This document shows positions 10,724-23,500 of a DNA stretch of 58,710 nucleotides, one piece after another. The notes under the pieces are model-generated. The model was given only the letters and a program-made list of their open reading frames with translations. It did not search any database and was not told the origin of the DNA. The stretch is from an uncultured Photobacterium sp. GTDB taxonomy: Bacteria; Pseudomonadota; Gammaproteobacteria; Enterobacterales; Vibrionaceae. Every line of letters starts with the position of its first letter. Positions within the stretch are counted from its first letter, which is position 1. Both the position numbers and the translations under genes were made by a program. Location of the stretch: contig NZ_CAMRAN010000025.1 in the NCBI RefSeq assembly GCF_947039875.1, positions 1-58,710 on the forward strand, read 5' to 3'.

Positions 10724-11545
10724 TTATTGAATATGACTGAACACCAATCGGGCATGATCAGCCACTGGCATATTAGTACGGATCTTATGTGCTAATTGTA
10801 AATCAACATTTGCCGTCAGAACACCCGTTCCTTGTTGTTGACACGCAACCACTTGTCCCCAAGGATCAACAATCATTGAGTGACCCCAGGTTTCTCGCGT
10901 TTCATTATGCTCGCCCCATTGTGCTGCAGCCACTACCCAACACTGGGTTTCAATGGCACGCGCACGCACTAACACTTCCCAATGAGCGCGTCCAGTTAGC
11001 TTAGTAAATGCTGCTGGAATCACTATTATATCAGCACCTTGCTGGCGTAATTGACTGTATAACTGTGGAAAGCGAATATCATAACAAATGGATAATCCTA
11101 GCTTGCCAAAAGGCGTATCAATCACTTTAATTTCATCGCCTGCTTTAAAGGTATCAGACTCACGGTAACTATGGTGTTTATCGGCAACATCTACATCAAA
11201 CATGTGCATTTTATTATAGTGCGCATGTAACTTACCTTGATCATCAAATAAGATAGCAGTAGTCGTAATGCTACCATCAGCTTGAAGAATCGGCATGGAG
11301 CCAATCAATAACCAAATTCCTAACTGTTGAGAATATTGAGATAATTGTTGCTGTAATGGACCATTACCGAGGGGTTCAGCCCAACGTTGATAATCGGCTT
11401 TACTGCCAAAAACGACACTATTTTCAGGGGTAACAACTAATTTGGCCCCTTGAAGTTGTAACCCTTGCATAAACTTTTTTAGTTGGCTTAAGTTACGCTC
11501 AGGATCAGTGCCTGAATTCATTTGTACTACACCAATTTTGGTCAT
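10724..11545 (-). CDS. Nitrilase-family amidohydrolase, probable deaminated glutathione amidase
   Basis: This carbon-nitrogen hydrolase is most like the Nit1/NitX clade, whose members hydrolyse deaminated glutathione as metabolite repair. The 273-residue product has the Glu-Lys-Cys triad: Glu41 (TPENSV), Lys112 ([11 protein letters not shown]) and Cys154 ([10 protein letters not shown]). The gene sits between yhdP and tldD, the usual place in many gammaproteobacteria (yhdP-nit-tldD). The substrate is inferred from the clade, not proven; omega-amidase or a related amidase is possible. Confidence 0.85.
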   Translation of the reverse strand: MTKIGVVQMNSGTDPERNLSQLKKFMQGLQLQGAKLVVTPENSVVFGSKADYQRWAEPLGNGPLQQQLSQYSQQLGIWLLIGSMPILQADGSITTTAILFDDQGKLHAHYNKMHMFDVDVADKHHSYRESDTFKAGDEIKVIDTPFGKLGLSICYDIRFPQLYSQLRQQGADIIVIPAAFTKLTGRAHWEVLVRARAIETQCWVVAAAQWGEHNETRETWGHSMIVDPWGQVVACQQQGTGVLTANVDLQLAHKIRTNMPVADHARLVFSHIQ

Positions 11546-11641
11546 GGCAATCTCCCTGAACTATTCTGATACACATCAGATTTATCAAACGTCACAACGC
11601 ATGTGACAGCACAACTCAAATACGCCTGTTCTTAAAAGCGC

Positions 11642-14600
11642 TTACTCTTTAAAACTATTAATCTCTGGTATTTTATATTCACCTTCGAAACGAGAACGCT
11701 CGACAACTTTTGGTGAGGCTATTGGCCCTGTGACTTGGTAATTAACTTGCGTAATAACATCTAATACCGGTGACAATACGGTTGAGATTGCAAACACATA
11801 CAATGCAACTTGTGGTGCAACAGCAAAGGCCGTCATCACAGGTAATCCGGAGGTGAAGTCAGGAATAAACTTAACGTTAGCATTTACCTTTTCATCAATC
11901 AGATTTACTTTACCGTTGATATACATATCACCCGCTAACGCCTGCATCTTAATATTATTACTATTGAAAATACCTTTTTTAATGGTGCCATCACCACGAA
12001 TATAATTAAAGGCTAAGCCATTATCAAATACCCCTGAAAAATCGAGTTTCATTTTTCGAATAATTGAATCTAGACTAAACAACCCTAATAGTCGTCCTGC
12101 GCCACCGACACCACTGACGATACCTTTACCAATGTCCGTCTTCACCGTGCCATTTAATGTTGTACGATCAATGCCCCAAGGCGTACCTTGCCAGTTAACG
12201 ATGACATGAGTATTAAACGACGCATTTTGTACACCACCGGAAATGCCAAACCGATCAAGTAAATCGGTACTGTTAGTGCCACTAATAACAGCATCAAGTT
12301 TAGTGTGATTTTGATGGTGGTGTATGCTCCAATCACCCGAAGCCGTTAATTTCACATTTCCCGATTGAATCTTAAGCTGCTGTAATTGTAGTTGCTTATT
12401 ATGCTTACTTAATATCGCAGTGACAGATCCCAAGCGGTAGCCTTGTAACCAAGCATCAGCAATCGATAAATCTATCGCAGGTATGGCAGCCATGATACTG
12501 CTATCATTCGCGGTAACTACAGTTGATTGTGGTTTTGCCGTTAAGATAGGGCTTAATAATTCCGCGGGCGGTTGCTGATTTAATTGAGGAAGATTAAGGT
12601 GTAACGATTTTAAAATAACATTTAGTGGCTGATTTTTTATCCATGATATATAACCATTCGCTTCTTGTGACGCTAACTTAATTGACCACCCACGAGCATG
12701 CGTTGCAACAGTATCAACCTGATGCCAGTTAAGCCCACCTAAAGTTAATTGACCAATTTTAGCCATCACTCGTGTCGGCAATGGTACTGAAAAAGCAGGG
12801 CTACTCGCAGTCGTAGTAGCAGATAACCCCATATGACTATCACGCAATTTTTTCACGACAGCTAACCATTGATCCGCATTAAGCTCGCGACTATTAATCT
12901 GTACTAACTGCCCTTGGAGTGGTGAGGTTAATAATTTCTTAGCACCGATAGTAAGATTACTGGCGGTAATTTTAGGCACTGATGCCAGTAACGAAATCTG
13001 GCCTTGATAAGCAATATTTGGCAAATCAGCGTTAACCTTTAATTGATTTTTATCACCTTGAACCTTCACTGTAAGTGCTGATGCGGTATGTTTTCGTTGC
13101 TGTAATGGGTAAGGAAGCTGGCTACTAACATCAGTCAATGGCACCTTAACCCCCACTGTATAACTAAAACCTTGAGGCTTAATATCAATCCCAACCAAAC
13201 CGTGCCAATCACTACTACCACTTAGATTATCTAATAACGTTGCGGGTAAATAATCGTGTAACTTAGCCAATTGCCATTGCCCACCAACACTGACATTAAC
13301 TTTATAATCAGCCGAATTTTTAACATTATTACCATCAAACCCAAAGGTGATCGGTTGCTGATATAACATCCCCGTCAGCCGTTGCGCTTTAATGGCACTA
13401 TTATTAAAACTTAAGCTACCGTTAACATTTTCAATAGCTAAATGGGGGGTCTTCAATGTAATTGGGGTATGGTTAAAATACACCTTACCGCTAGCATCGA
13501 CATTGTTACTATCAAACGGAATATCCAAATTAAGCTTAGCAGTAACAGGGCCTGTCACATCAATGGTTGTCAGTGCGCTACCAACAGAAGTTGCTAAGGG
13601 GCTATTCAACATATATTGATGAACTTGTGGCCCTGTCGCAGCAAGATCTATCGCTAGTTTAAGCCTACCATTAGGGGCTAAATCTGCCTCCCCAACCACT
13701 TTAGAACTGCTCGCACCTAAGGTTTTGACATGATTTGCATCAAGATACATTTTGTCATTTTCAAATAACAACTTAAGTTGAAGATCACGCAGTAAAGGCC
13801 ATGCAGGATCAAAACTAAATTTCGCCTGTGTTAGCGGCACAAAAGCTTGAAAAACACCATCATGATACTGATATGGAAATGCATTAAGAGCGCCATACCA
13901 TAAAATACGGGCTGACTTAACCTTGCCGCCTTTAATTGCAGAGGCTAAATAGTTAGTTAAGCGATCCCCCAGCGCAGGGCGAGGTAAATAACGCCAAGTT
14001 TGACCCGCATCAACCACATTGGCTTCACCAAATAATGACAACCATGGCGAGCCAGTCGTGGGAATATCAACGCGAGCTTGGCCGGCAAAGGTTAAATCTG
14101 GCGTTGCCACGACAAGCCGATCACTCCATACCGTTGTTTGGTGTCCATTTCGATGCCAATACGCCTGCACCTGAGCTTGATTTATTTTTAAAGGCTTAGA
14201 AAACACACGATCATAAGCAAAGCTATCTGCCGCTACATTCAGTGAGATCTTACCTTGATGACCATTACCTGCAATGGTGGCATTTAAATGATTAATACCA
14301 GGAACCCATTGCCATGGTTTGACACTTAACTGCTGCACCTTAAACGAAAAACGCGGAACTTCATTTGCTTCACCAGCAACGCGAAGATGTGTTAACAACC
14401 CACTCGGTTTAAGATGTTGAACTGCATTTACTAGCTTATTGGTTGGCGGTAAGAAATTAATTAAGGGTAATAGTCGCTGTAACGAAATATTACTTAAGGC
14501 TAATTTCCATTGTTTTAACTGGTCATGCTCACCAAAACGTAATTGGGCCGCAATATCAAATACGGGCCATACAACATCATCGGTATAAATAACAAATTGT

Positions 14601-15538
14601 TCAGTATCAATACGCCATGTTCTTGAGCCATCCGCCAATCGAATCGGTCTTAGCGCCACCAGCCCCTGTTTAATTTTAATCTGATGTTGTTGATTACCCG
14701 CTTGCCAATCAATAATGCAGTTATCAACTTTAGCTTTACCTATCGTAATCTGACCATTATTGAGGGTTAGCCATGCTTCCCCCCCTATTTCGCTATTGGT
14801 AATATTTGCCACGCCAGCCAGTTGTTTATTCAGCCACGGTGTTACAGAGACATGCTTACCTTTGATATATAACGTACCAGACAGGCTATCAAGCCCACCT
14901 TGTTCTGAAATATCGGCTTTAACGGCCAATTGTCCTAAATCTGTATTGGCAAAATTAATATTACCTTGCGCAAGATGTCGACCATCAATATTAGCCCAAT
15001 CAAGTTGTTTAATATTCAGTTGTTGTTGAGCGCCGGATGGAGCAATAAAAGACACTGATGAATCGAGGAGTTGGAACTGACCTAAGCGTGTAAAAAACAG
15101 CTGCTCTAAACGTTGAGCTAAGCTTACATCGGCTACATTCGTCGTCGGTGAAGATGACTTTATTTTGGTAAGATCAAGATCAACCTGACCAATAGCGACT
15201 TGCTTAAAAATAGGGCGCAAGTGCAATACTGAATGCCAAATATCAAAATAAAATGAAATCTGACCAATATTGGCCAATGGTTGAGAATGTGGTTGAGCTG
15301 CAACGGTAACGCCCGTTAATGTAATAGCTGGCCCAGCAGCTTGCCAACGTCCATCAATATGCGCTAATTGTAGGGAAATATCCGCCTGCTGTGACACCCA
15401 ATAGGCTATTGGCTGACGGTAATCATTAATATGAGGAAGCAGTAACCTTAGACTAGTGACTAATGATGCGAATAATAACGCTACAATCACTATCAACCAT
15501 AACCCACCGCGCACAAGACGTACGAGTATTTTTGGCAC
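11642..15538 (-). CDS. yhdP: AsmA-like envelope lipid-transport protein YhdP
   Basis: YhdP is a very large AsmA-family protein. In E. coli, together with TamB and YdbH, it is implicated in phospholipid transfer to the outer membrane. The 1298-residue product has one N-terminal membrane helix (about residues 10-32), a long repetitive beta-rich periplasmic body, and the conserved C-terminal AsmA region (GRLLGLFSLDSIIRKMKLDF). The start is a GTG at 15538 with GAGGA eight bases upstream. The gene follows rng by 21 bases. A full-length frame of nearly 3.9 kb without a break indicates an intact gene. Confidence 0.92.
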   Translation of the reverse strand: MPKILVRLVRGGLWLIVIVALLFASLVTSLRLLLPHINDYRQPIAYWVSQQADISLQLAHIDGRWQAAGPAITLTGVTVAAQPHSQPLANIGQISFYFDIWHSVLHLRPIFKQVAIGQVDLDLTKIKSSSPTTNVADVSLAQRLEQLFFTRLGQFQLLDSSVSFIAPSGAQQQLNIKQLDWANIDGRHLAQGNINFANTDLGQLAVKADISEQGGLDSLSGTLYIKGKHVSVTPWLNKQLAGVANITNSEIGGEAWLTLNNGQITIGKAKVDNCIIDWQAGNQQHQIKIKQGLVALRPIRLADGSRTWRIDTEQFVIYTDDVVWPVFDIAAQLRFGEHDQLKQWKLALSNISLQRLLPLINFLPPTNKLVNAVQHLKPSGLLTHLRVAGEANEVPRFSFKVQQLSVKPWQWVPGINHLNATIAGNGHQGKISLNVAADSFAYDRVFSKPLKINQAQVQAYWHRNGHQTTVWSDRLVVATPDLTFAGQARVDIPTTGSPWLSLFGEANVVDAGQTWRYLPRPALGDRLTNYLASAIKGGKVKSARILWYGALNAFPYQYHDGVFQAFVPLTQAKFSFDPAWPLLRDLQLKLLFENDKMYLDANHVKTLGASSSKVVGEADLAPNGRLKLAIDLAATGPQVHQYMLNSPLATSVGSALTTIDVTGPVTAKLNLDIPFDSNNVDASGKVYFNHTPITLKTPHLAIENVNGSLSFNNSAIKAQRLTGMLYQQPITFGFDGNNVKNSADYKVNVSVGGQWQLAKLHDYLPATLLDNLSGSSDWHGLVGIDIKPQGFSYTVGVKVPLTDVSSQLPYPLQQRKHTASALTVKVQGDKNQLKVNADLPNIAYQGQISLLASVPKITASNLTIGAKKLLTSPLQGQLVQINSRELNADQWLAVVKKLRDSHMGLSATTTASSPAFSVPLPTRVMAKIGQLTLGGLNWHQVDTVATHARGWSIKLASQEANGYISWIKNQPLNVILKSLHLNLPQLNQQPPAELLSPILTAKPQSTVVTANDSSIMAAIPAIDLSIADAWLQGYRLGSVTAILSKHNKQLQLQQLKIQSGNVKLTASGDWSIHHHQNHTKLDAVISGTNSTDLLDRFGISGGVQNASFNTHVIVNWQGTPWGIDRTTLNGTVKTDIGKGIVSGVGGAGRLLGLFSLDSIIRKMKLDFSGVFDNGLAFNYIRGDGTIKKGIFNSNNIKMQALAGDMYINGKVNLIDEKVNANVKFIPDFTSGLPVMTAFAVAPQVALYVFAISTVLSPVLDVITQVNYQVTGPIASPKVVERSRFEGEYKIPEINSFKE

Positions 15539-15559
15539 TATTACTTCCTCATTAATATG

Positions 15560-17029
15560 TTACATCATCACTACATCAAACTGCTCTTGAGTATAAAGAG
15601 GCTCTGGTTTAATTTTCACCTGTTTACCAATAAACACTTCCAGCTCAGCAAGCGCATGATATTCATCTCCAGCTAAAGCATCACCTACCGCTGATGAGAC
15701 ATAAACCACGAACCGATCAGCATCATATGCGCGATTCACACGAGTGATTTCACGTAAAATTTCATAGCACACACTCTCAACGGTTTTAACCGTACCGCGG
15801 CCTTCACAAGATGGACAAGTATTGCATAGTACATGCTCAATACTCTCACGGGTACGCTTACGGGTCATTTCAACTAACCCTAGCTGAGTAAAACCATTAA
15901 CATTGGTTTTAACGCGATCAAATGACAGTGCCTGCTCTAACGCTTGCAATACACGACGCTGGTGATCTTCTAATACCATATCAATAAAATCGATAATAAT
16001 AATACCACCTAAATTACGTAATCGTAATTGGCGGGCTATTGCTTTCGTCGCTTCGATATTGGTATTAAAAATGGTTTCATCAAGATTACGACGACCAACA
16101 AATGCGCCAGTATTAATATCAATAGTGGTCATAGCCTCCGTCTGATCAATGATCAAATAACCACCAGATTTCATTTCTACTTTACGATCAAGCGAACGCT
16201 GAATTTCAGCTTCGGTGTCATAAAGATCAAAGATAGGCTGATCACCAGAATAATATTCAATATTTTCGGTAACCTCTGGCACAAACTCATCAGTAAATTC
16301 TTTGAGTTTATCAAACGCCACTCGCGAATCGACCTGAATATGGTTAATTTCAGTACCAACAAAGTCACGTAAAATACGTTGCGCTAATCCAAGCTCACCG
16401 TATAGCATTGAACGGGGTTTGTATTTCGCTCTGCGCTCGATGACCTTACGCCATAAATGCTTAAGAAATGCCGCATCTTGGGCAACTTCATCCGGATCAG
16501 CACCTTCTGCAGCGGTGCGAATGATAAAACCACCAAGATGATCACAATGTTGTGACACCGCTTTTTTCAAACGATCACGCTCTTTTTCACATGCAATACG
16601 CTGTGATACCCCCACATGACTTGCACCAGGCATAAACACTAAGTAACGCGATGGTAGCGTAATATCGGTGGTTAAACGCGCACCTTTAGTTCCTAACGGA
16701 TCTTTAACCACTTGGACCACGATATCTTGACCTTGGCGGACTAACTCTGAGATATCGCGTACTTTAAATTGTTTTTTTTCATTCTCCGCCACACATTCAG
16801 TATGAGGAACAATGTCTGATGCATGTAAAAAAGCCGCTTTATCTAAACCGATATCAACAAATGCAGCCTGCATTCCCGGTAAAACGCGACTAACACGCCC
16901 TTTATAAATATTGCCGACGATGCCTCGCTTTGATTCACGTTCAATGTGAATCTCTTGCAAAACACCCCCTTCAATCATTGCGACCCGTGTTTCACTCGGC
17001 GTCACATTTATTAGCAGCTCAGTGCCCAT
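15560..17029 (-). CDS. rng: Ribonuclease G
   Basis: RNase G is an endoribonuclease of the RNase E/G family that matures the 5' end of 16S rRNA and decays some mRNAs. The 489-residue product has the same length as E. coli RNase G. It contains an N-terminal S1 domain split by a charged insert, catalytic aspartates in TIDINTGAFVG and IIIIDFIDM, and the zinc-link CNTCPSCEGRG near residue 405. It lacks the long RNase E C-terminal scaffold. It lies 12 bases after maf and just before yhdP, the classic cafA/rng arrangement. Confidence 0.97.
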   Translation of the reverse strand: MGTELLINVTPSETRVAMIEGGVLQEIHIERESKRGIVGNIYKGRVSRVLPGMQAAFVDIGLDKAAFLHASDIVPHTECVAENEKKQFKVRDISELVRQGQDIVVQVVKDPLGTKGARLTTDITLPSRYLVFMPGASHVGVSQRIACEKERDRLKKAVSQHCDHLGGFIIRTAAEGADPDEVAQDAAFLKHLWRKVIERRAKYKPRSMLYGELGLAQRILRDFVGTEINHIQVDSRVAFDKLKEFTDEFVPEVTENIEYYSGDQPIFDLYDTEAEIQRSLDRKVEMKSGGYLIIDQTEAMTTIDINTGAFVGRRNLDETIFNTNIEATKAIARQLRLRNLGGIIIIDFIDMVLEDHQRRVLQALEQALSFDRVKTNVNGFTQLGLVEMTRKRTRESIEHVLCNTCPSCEGRGTVKTVESVCYEILREITRVNRAYDADRFVVYVSSAVGDALAGDEYHALAELEVFIGKQVKIKPEPLYTQEQFDVVMM

Positions 17030-17041
17030 GGTTGCCTCTAC

Positions 17042-17614
17042 TTATAATTTTAAAAAATCTTGTACCATGATGTCGGTTTCCACTAATGGTAACCCCATCA
17101 CAGCGTAATAGCTGCCGTCGATACGGGTAATAAATTTGCCACCAATTCCCTGAATACCATAGCTTCCCGCTTTGTCTTGTGGCTCACCACTTTGCCAGTA
17201 TTTTTTTATATCGTTATTAGACAAAGTTTTAAACCACACTTGAGTGGTCACTAGACATGTTTGGCTATGCGATGGTGTCGCTAAGGTGACAGCCGTCATG
17301 ACTTGATGTTGCCGTCCTGATAATAACCTCAGCATACGCGCCGCATCCTCAAAATCGACTGGTTTTTCTAGAATTTGTTGATCTACTACAACAATTGTAT
17401 CAGCCCCTAGTACGGGAATATCATTATTCGCTGCTTTTACACCCGCAAAAGCTTTATCACGTGATAAGCGTTGAACATATTGGGCTGCTGTTTCTTGAGC
17501 TTGATGACATTCTTCAACATCTACCACCACCCGTTCAAAGTTATAACCAAGTTGGGTTAAAAGCTCCATTCGACGTGGCGAACCAGAGGCAAGATAAAGT
17601 TGAATAGAAGTCAT
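17042..17614 (-). CDS. Maf/YhdE nucleoside triphosphate pyrophosphatase
   Basis: Maf-family house-cleaning enzymes remove non-canonical or excess nucleotides; the YhdE branch hydrolyses dTTP and UTP. The 190-residue product has the N-terminal [12 protein letters not shown] motif and the [10 protein letters not shown] metal-binding motif. Context supports the YhdE branch: it directly precedes rng and follows mreD, as in E. coli (mreBCD-yhdE-rng). The assignment to dTTP/UTP rather than m7GTP rests on this context and on similarity to YhdE. Confidence 0.92.
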   Translation of the reverse strand: MTSIQLYLASGSPRRMELLTQLGYNFERVVVDVEECHQAQETAAQYVQRLSRDKAFAGVKAANNDIPVLGADTIVVVDQQILEKPVDFEDAARMLRLLSGRQHQVMTAVTLATPSHSQTCLVTTQVWFKTLSNNDIKKYWQSGEPQDKAGSYGIQGIGGKFITRIDGSYYAVMGLPLVETDIMVQDFLKL

Positions 17615-17707
17615 AATTATCCTTTGTTAAATAATACCCAGTTAAGCAATATATCGTTAAATACTCATTTATTTAATTATTTCACAATTATGGCGCTAAA
17701 AGAGCAA

Positions 17708-17732
17708 AGGGGGATACCGACTGGCTCCCCCT
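17708..17732 (-). terminator. Terminator between mreD and maf
   Basis: On the minus strand AGGGGGA and TCCCCCT form a 7-bp GC-rich stem around an 11-base loop, followed by TTTGCTCTTTT. The broken T run suggests partial rather than complete termination, so some mreBCD transcripts may read into maf-rng-yhdP. Confidence 0.6.
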
Positions 17733-17748
17733 ATAATGTTAATCGTTA

Positions 17749-18237
17749 TTAGCTAATCGCTAATTTACGTCGCATGCGGCGTAATAATAAAAATAGCCAC
17801 GGCCATAATATAAAATTTAAGAGCACCGCGAATAATTGCTGTGGATAAAAACTAATATTTGAGACTAAGTATTCAGCCCAAAATTCAATTAATTTCGCGG
17901 CTAGTGATAATAACGCTATCACAATTGCCTGCTGCCATAATGACAAATTACGCAAGACTCTAAAATTAAGCGCAATAATATAAGCAATCACCGACAACAT
18001 TAGCCCACGAACACCCAATGTTGAGCCCAAGGTTAAATCCCATAATAGACCCACCACTAAGGCTGTACCGACATTAACTCGATGAGGTAACGCTAACACC
18101 CAATAACATGTCACAAGTACCATCCATGACGGCCGAAACGGTTCTAACTCTCCCGGCCACGGTACAGCTTGTAGCACCAATGCAAACAAAAATGACAGCC
18201 AAATCCAGATTCGACCATGTGCTTTATTCGTTGGCAT
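17749..18237 (-). CDS. mreD: Rod-shape determining protein MreD
   Basis: MreD is the integral membrane partner of MreC in the elongasome that guides lateral peptidoglycan synthesis. The 162-residue product has about five predicted membrane helices and the family length. Its first 14 bases overlap the end of mreC, so translation is coupled. The order mreB-mreC-mreD is intact. Sequence in this family is poorly conserved, so the call rests on hydrophobicity, length and position as much as on residues such as LLWDLTLGSTLGVRGL. Confidence 0.93.
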   Translation of the reverse strand: MPTNKAHGRIWIWLSFLFALVLQAVPWPGELEPFRPSWMVLVTCYWVLALPHRVNVGTALVVGLLWDLTLGSTLGVRGLMLSVIAYIIALNFRVLRNLSLWQQAIVIALLSLAAKLIEFWAEYLVSNISFYPQQLFAVLLNFILWPWLFLLLRRMRRKLAIS

Positions 18238-19201
18238 TGTTCACCTTCCTTGGCGCTGGTACCGTTGGATTGACAGCTGGTGTAGTCAGTGTCACAGGAT
18301 CCGTTGCAGTAACGGGGGTCACCGCGGTTGTTATTGGTGCACCTTCAGCAGTAACGGCAGTTTGATCTTTGATTTTTGTGCGATCAGTGGGCCATACCAA
18401 TAAAAGATAACGCAAGCGATCAAACTGGACTGTTGTCTTTGCCGTTATTTGTGCAAATGGGCGTTTATTATCAAAGGTAAATGATGTTACTCGCGCCACA
18501 GGGTAGCCTTCAGGATAACGCCCACCAAGACCGGAACTGACCAGTAAATCACCTTTCTCAATATCAGTGCTACTTGGTACATGTTCTAGTAAAATCTGAT
18601 GATTACGTCCACCACCTGTTGCAATAACACGAATGTCATTGCGTACAACCTGTACCGGAATCGCATTGGTAGGATCAATGAGCAATAATACGCGGCTATT
18701 GTGCGCACCAACATAAGACACTTGGCCGACAATACCTTTATCATTGATCACGGGCTGGCCTTCATAAACGCCATCAACGCGACCTTTATTTATCATCACT
18801 TGATAACTATAAGGATCCGAGTCAACCGCCATTACTTCAGCAACCATTTTACGTTCATCACGTACAAATGGAGAACCCAGTAAATCTCTTAAACGCTGGT
18901 TTTCTTGCTGTAATTGATCGAGTAATAACACATTACTTTTCATGACGAATAAATCACGTTTTAATGCTTTATTTTCAGTCAATAGTCGTTGATGAGAACT
19001 GAATTGCCCACGTAAAACATCTAACATTTCACGTGGTAAATTAGCAGCATATTGCAGCGGTGCGACCGCCGAATTCAATAAATAACGAATATTGGCAAAA
19101 GCACCAAGACGACTATCGGCTAGCATTAAGCTAGCCGATAATAATATGGCAAGAAACAGGCGTAATTGCAGAGATGGACCTCTGCCAAATATAGGTTTCA
19201 T
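18224..19201 (-). CDS. mreC: Rod-shape determining protein MreC
   Basis: MreC is a bitopic periplasmic protein that activates PBP2/RodA in the elongasome. The 325-residue product has a membrane helix near the N-terminus (about 12-30), a coiled coil at about 65-105 (NKALKRDLFVMKSNVLLLDQ), and the beta-domain with KGRVDGVYEGQPVINDKGIVG and SGLGGRYPEGYPVARV. The last 50 residues form a low-complexity tail rich in Thr, Val, Pro and Ala, beginning AVTAEGAPITTAVTPVTA, likely disordered in the periplasm. Confidence 0.95.
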   Translation of the reverse strand: MKPIFGRGPSLQLRLFLAILLSASLMLADSRLGAFANIRYLLNSAVAPLQYAANLPREMLDVLRGQFSSHQRLLTENKALKRDLFVMKSNVLLLDQLQQENQRLRDLLGSPFVRDERKMVAEVMAVDSDPYSYQVMINKGRVDGVYEGQPVINDKGIVGQVSYVGAHNSRVLLLIDPTNAIPVQVVRNDIRVIATGGGRNHQILLEHVPSSTDIEKGDLLVSSGLGGRYPEGYPVARVTSFTFDNKRPFAQITAKTTVQFDRLRYLLLVWPTDRTKIKDQTAVTAEGAPITTAVTPVTATDPVTLTTPAVNPTVPAPRKVNNANE

Positions 19202-19241
19202 ATAACACTATAACCTGTTTAATTAGGATCCTATGATGGTA

Positions 19242-20294
<1,053 letters not shown>

Positions 20295-20515
20295 CTATTC
20301 CTGCAAGCGTTAAAAAATCGTAAATTAGACTCAATGTATCAAGTGCACCTTAGCGAAACAAGATCTGGATCGCTAAACCGCGTCCAGACACGCAATTTAT
20401 TTACTCGATGAGTTGATTGAGACCTTTTTTAAATATATATCTAGTCATATTATAATCAACTTCCACCTAATATTTTAAATCTATTCTAAATATTTACCAT
20501 TTTATTACACAACGG

Positions 20516-23500
20516 TTACTGATAATTCTGATAAGGAATAGACTGACCAACAGCATTGGCTTCAGCACGATAAATAATGCGTTTATTACCATGATAAACC
20601 CCAAAGGTTACCGTTGCTGATGGATCTTCATCGCCTAATCTGCGCCAGTTATAACGTAACCATGGTTGATTTGATGCACTATCTTCACAATTAATTTTCG
20701 GCGTACTGGTTATTTGGGTTGGTAGTGTTGCTGCTGATAATCGCTGCCAAAAACGAATTTGTTGTTTAAAATCACCATTAGGGTTAGCCGTTAACTGATT
20801 AAGTAATGGCAGACCGGCGATAACAGTACCGACACCAGACGTCGTTGGGCTATTGGGTGTATGAGGTGCTGGTTCTTGTATTAATATTTGACGGCAATAG
20901 TTAGCCCCATTAAATGTGGAAGCTAAATCATCGGTATTAGTAACAAATTCAACACCATTCCAATACTCAAGCCTTAAAGGAATCGTTAATGACTTACCAA
21001 TATCACCTGCTGCATCTTGCAATACCATACGGCCATAACGCATAGGATTCGTATTACCGATCCTTAAACTTATTACTTTTTGTATCGTTGGGTTTGTACA
21101 ACCATCCTTAGAATCACATAGCTCAGATGTTAACAAACGAGGTGAATCACTTGGTCGATTATCTCTAGGGTTAAGGAAATTTAACCATAATTGCCATAAT
21201 TCATCAGGACCATCTGGCGATGTAATTAATGGTGTCGATAAAAACCCCTTACGAGAATAAGTAATATTCGATTGATAATTAATATATGAATGGCCATTTT
21301 CTACATTATGTGACCATTTTTCAGGAACAGGATCTTGCAATAACAATCGCTGATCATCGCCACCATTATTATTTTTCACCACAAATCCAAATTTAGCCGT
21401 CAATGTTTCAGCAAATTGATCATAATTATCTAATGCCTTTCCTTGCTGATTAAATGCATTTACAGTCCAATGCACCGGAAAAGGTTGCCCCATATAAGTA
21501 AACGATGTCATTGCTGGCGTTAATTGATTATGAGTCAAACCAAAATAAGCAGGGAAGAAACGACCAATATGACGTTTACTTTGATCTATATTCATCCCTA
21601 AATAATTATTCAATCCAACCTGTAACCAGATACTGCCGACTTCACTCCAAGTATTACCTTTAACCAATAAACCATTAAGTGTTGGCTCTTTAGTTATCTC
21701 GCCGAAATGAAAGGTTCCTTTATTTCCACTATTTGGGGTATGAAGACTATATTGTGATATCACACCAGAATCTAAAGGCGGAGAGTCAGCCACTAAAAAG
21801 TTTTTTGTCACAGAAGCACTACAGTAATCTTGATTAGAGACATCAAGCACACTAGTGAGATCTTTTTGCCATATTAATGGCTTTAATAACACATCAAATG
21901 GATATCCTGCGGCAGTATAAGCTTCACCATCATTAGAAGTACCACTTGCATTTCGATATTCATTTTTGCCATTAAACGTTAACGGACATATAGCAAACGT
22001 CCACGGGCGGGAGTTAACTAATCCCTGTCCTTGTAAGCCTGACCAGTTTTGCTCCCAATCACTACATGATGAATTTCGCTGAGAACATTGTTGAGGTTTC
22101 CATTTTGGATCAAACACAGAAAAACCTAGAGAGCCAGCATCCAAATATTTCAATGCTAAATGAGAAACTCCCTGATTGAATAACAGACTTCGACTAAGTT
22201 CTTTATGAGAAATAAGTGTGCCAGCATTAACATTCAAAGGTTGAGAAAGGTGCTTCGGCATTAAGCCCTGCATATTAGAAAACGTAAGCTGTGCACTACC
22301 TTGATAATCCTTAATAACTGTACATTGAGCACCACTTGAAGCAACCGCTTCGATAGTCACAGTCTTAGGTTTACCAGCGACAAGTTCAATCCCCTTTGAA
22401 CCATTAATTCTAAAACCATATGGTGCAAATCGGTATGGCCCACCAGTGGCCGTAACGGTTTTATCTTCGGCTAAATTTGCATTTACCTTCACATTACCGT
22501 TGTTAAGACTCTGCATATATAATTGAATATGGCCACCAGAAATAGGGATCGCAGCAGTATCAGTAAAACAATAACCATTATTAGTCGTCGACCAACAGAT
22601 TCCATCTTGCTGTGTTATCGTTAGATTACCCACAAAATCAGTATTAATTTTTCCACTATCATGATAAACATAAAAATCAATAGGAATACGCTCACAGGTT
22701 AATCCGTAGCTAACTTGAGGTGTTATTATTAATTTATTTTTTTCTACTGGCGGTATTGGTGGGTTAATACATGTATTCTGCGAATTTATTCTTGCATATG
22801 AATTTAATCTTAAATTATATGCAGTAACTGATCCCGTTAAAGTCGTATTACCTTCGATATAAACATTTTTTATTGAATATATAAATGCATTAATATTTCT
22901 TTTTTGATACCCTCTAAATTGAACATTTCCAGATGAATAGATAAAAACATTATTAGCATCTCCATTTTCATTGATAGATGCATTATTAGTTTCTATTTTT
23001 TTTGTATATATTTCAGCTTTACTATTAGGTAATAATTCAATACTAGAATTAGCATATAACGATAAATTCTCGAAATAATATTTACCTGTCATTAATTTTA
23101 TATGTTTATTTGATAGAGATAAATTACCATAACTACCTGGGTTTAATATATCACTACCTACATAGTAACTATCCTTAGGTGGAATAGTTAGATTTAACAT
23201 TGGCACAGGATTATAGGATGTAGCTAATTCACATTTCCATTTATTATCATCAAACCAACAATTATCTTGTCGCCCATAACTCTGAAAATTTATTTCATTA
23301 AAATTCAATTTAAAATTATTATATTGTCCTTGTATAATAGACTGCTCACTTAACCATATAGAACCATTATTTTTATTAGATGACACTGTTGATGGAAAAT
23401 ACTTACAAAGTTCACCTATTGGTGGTTCTTCTTTTTTATAATCAATAGCCACATAACCAATAACTTCACCCTGATGATCTCTATTTGGATCAGTATCCAT

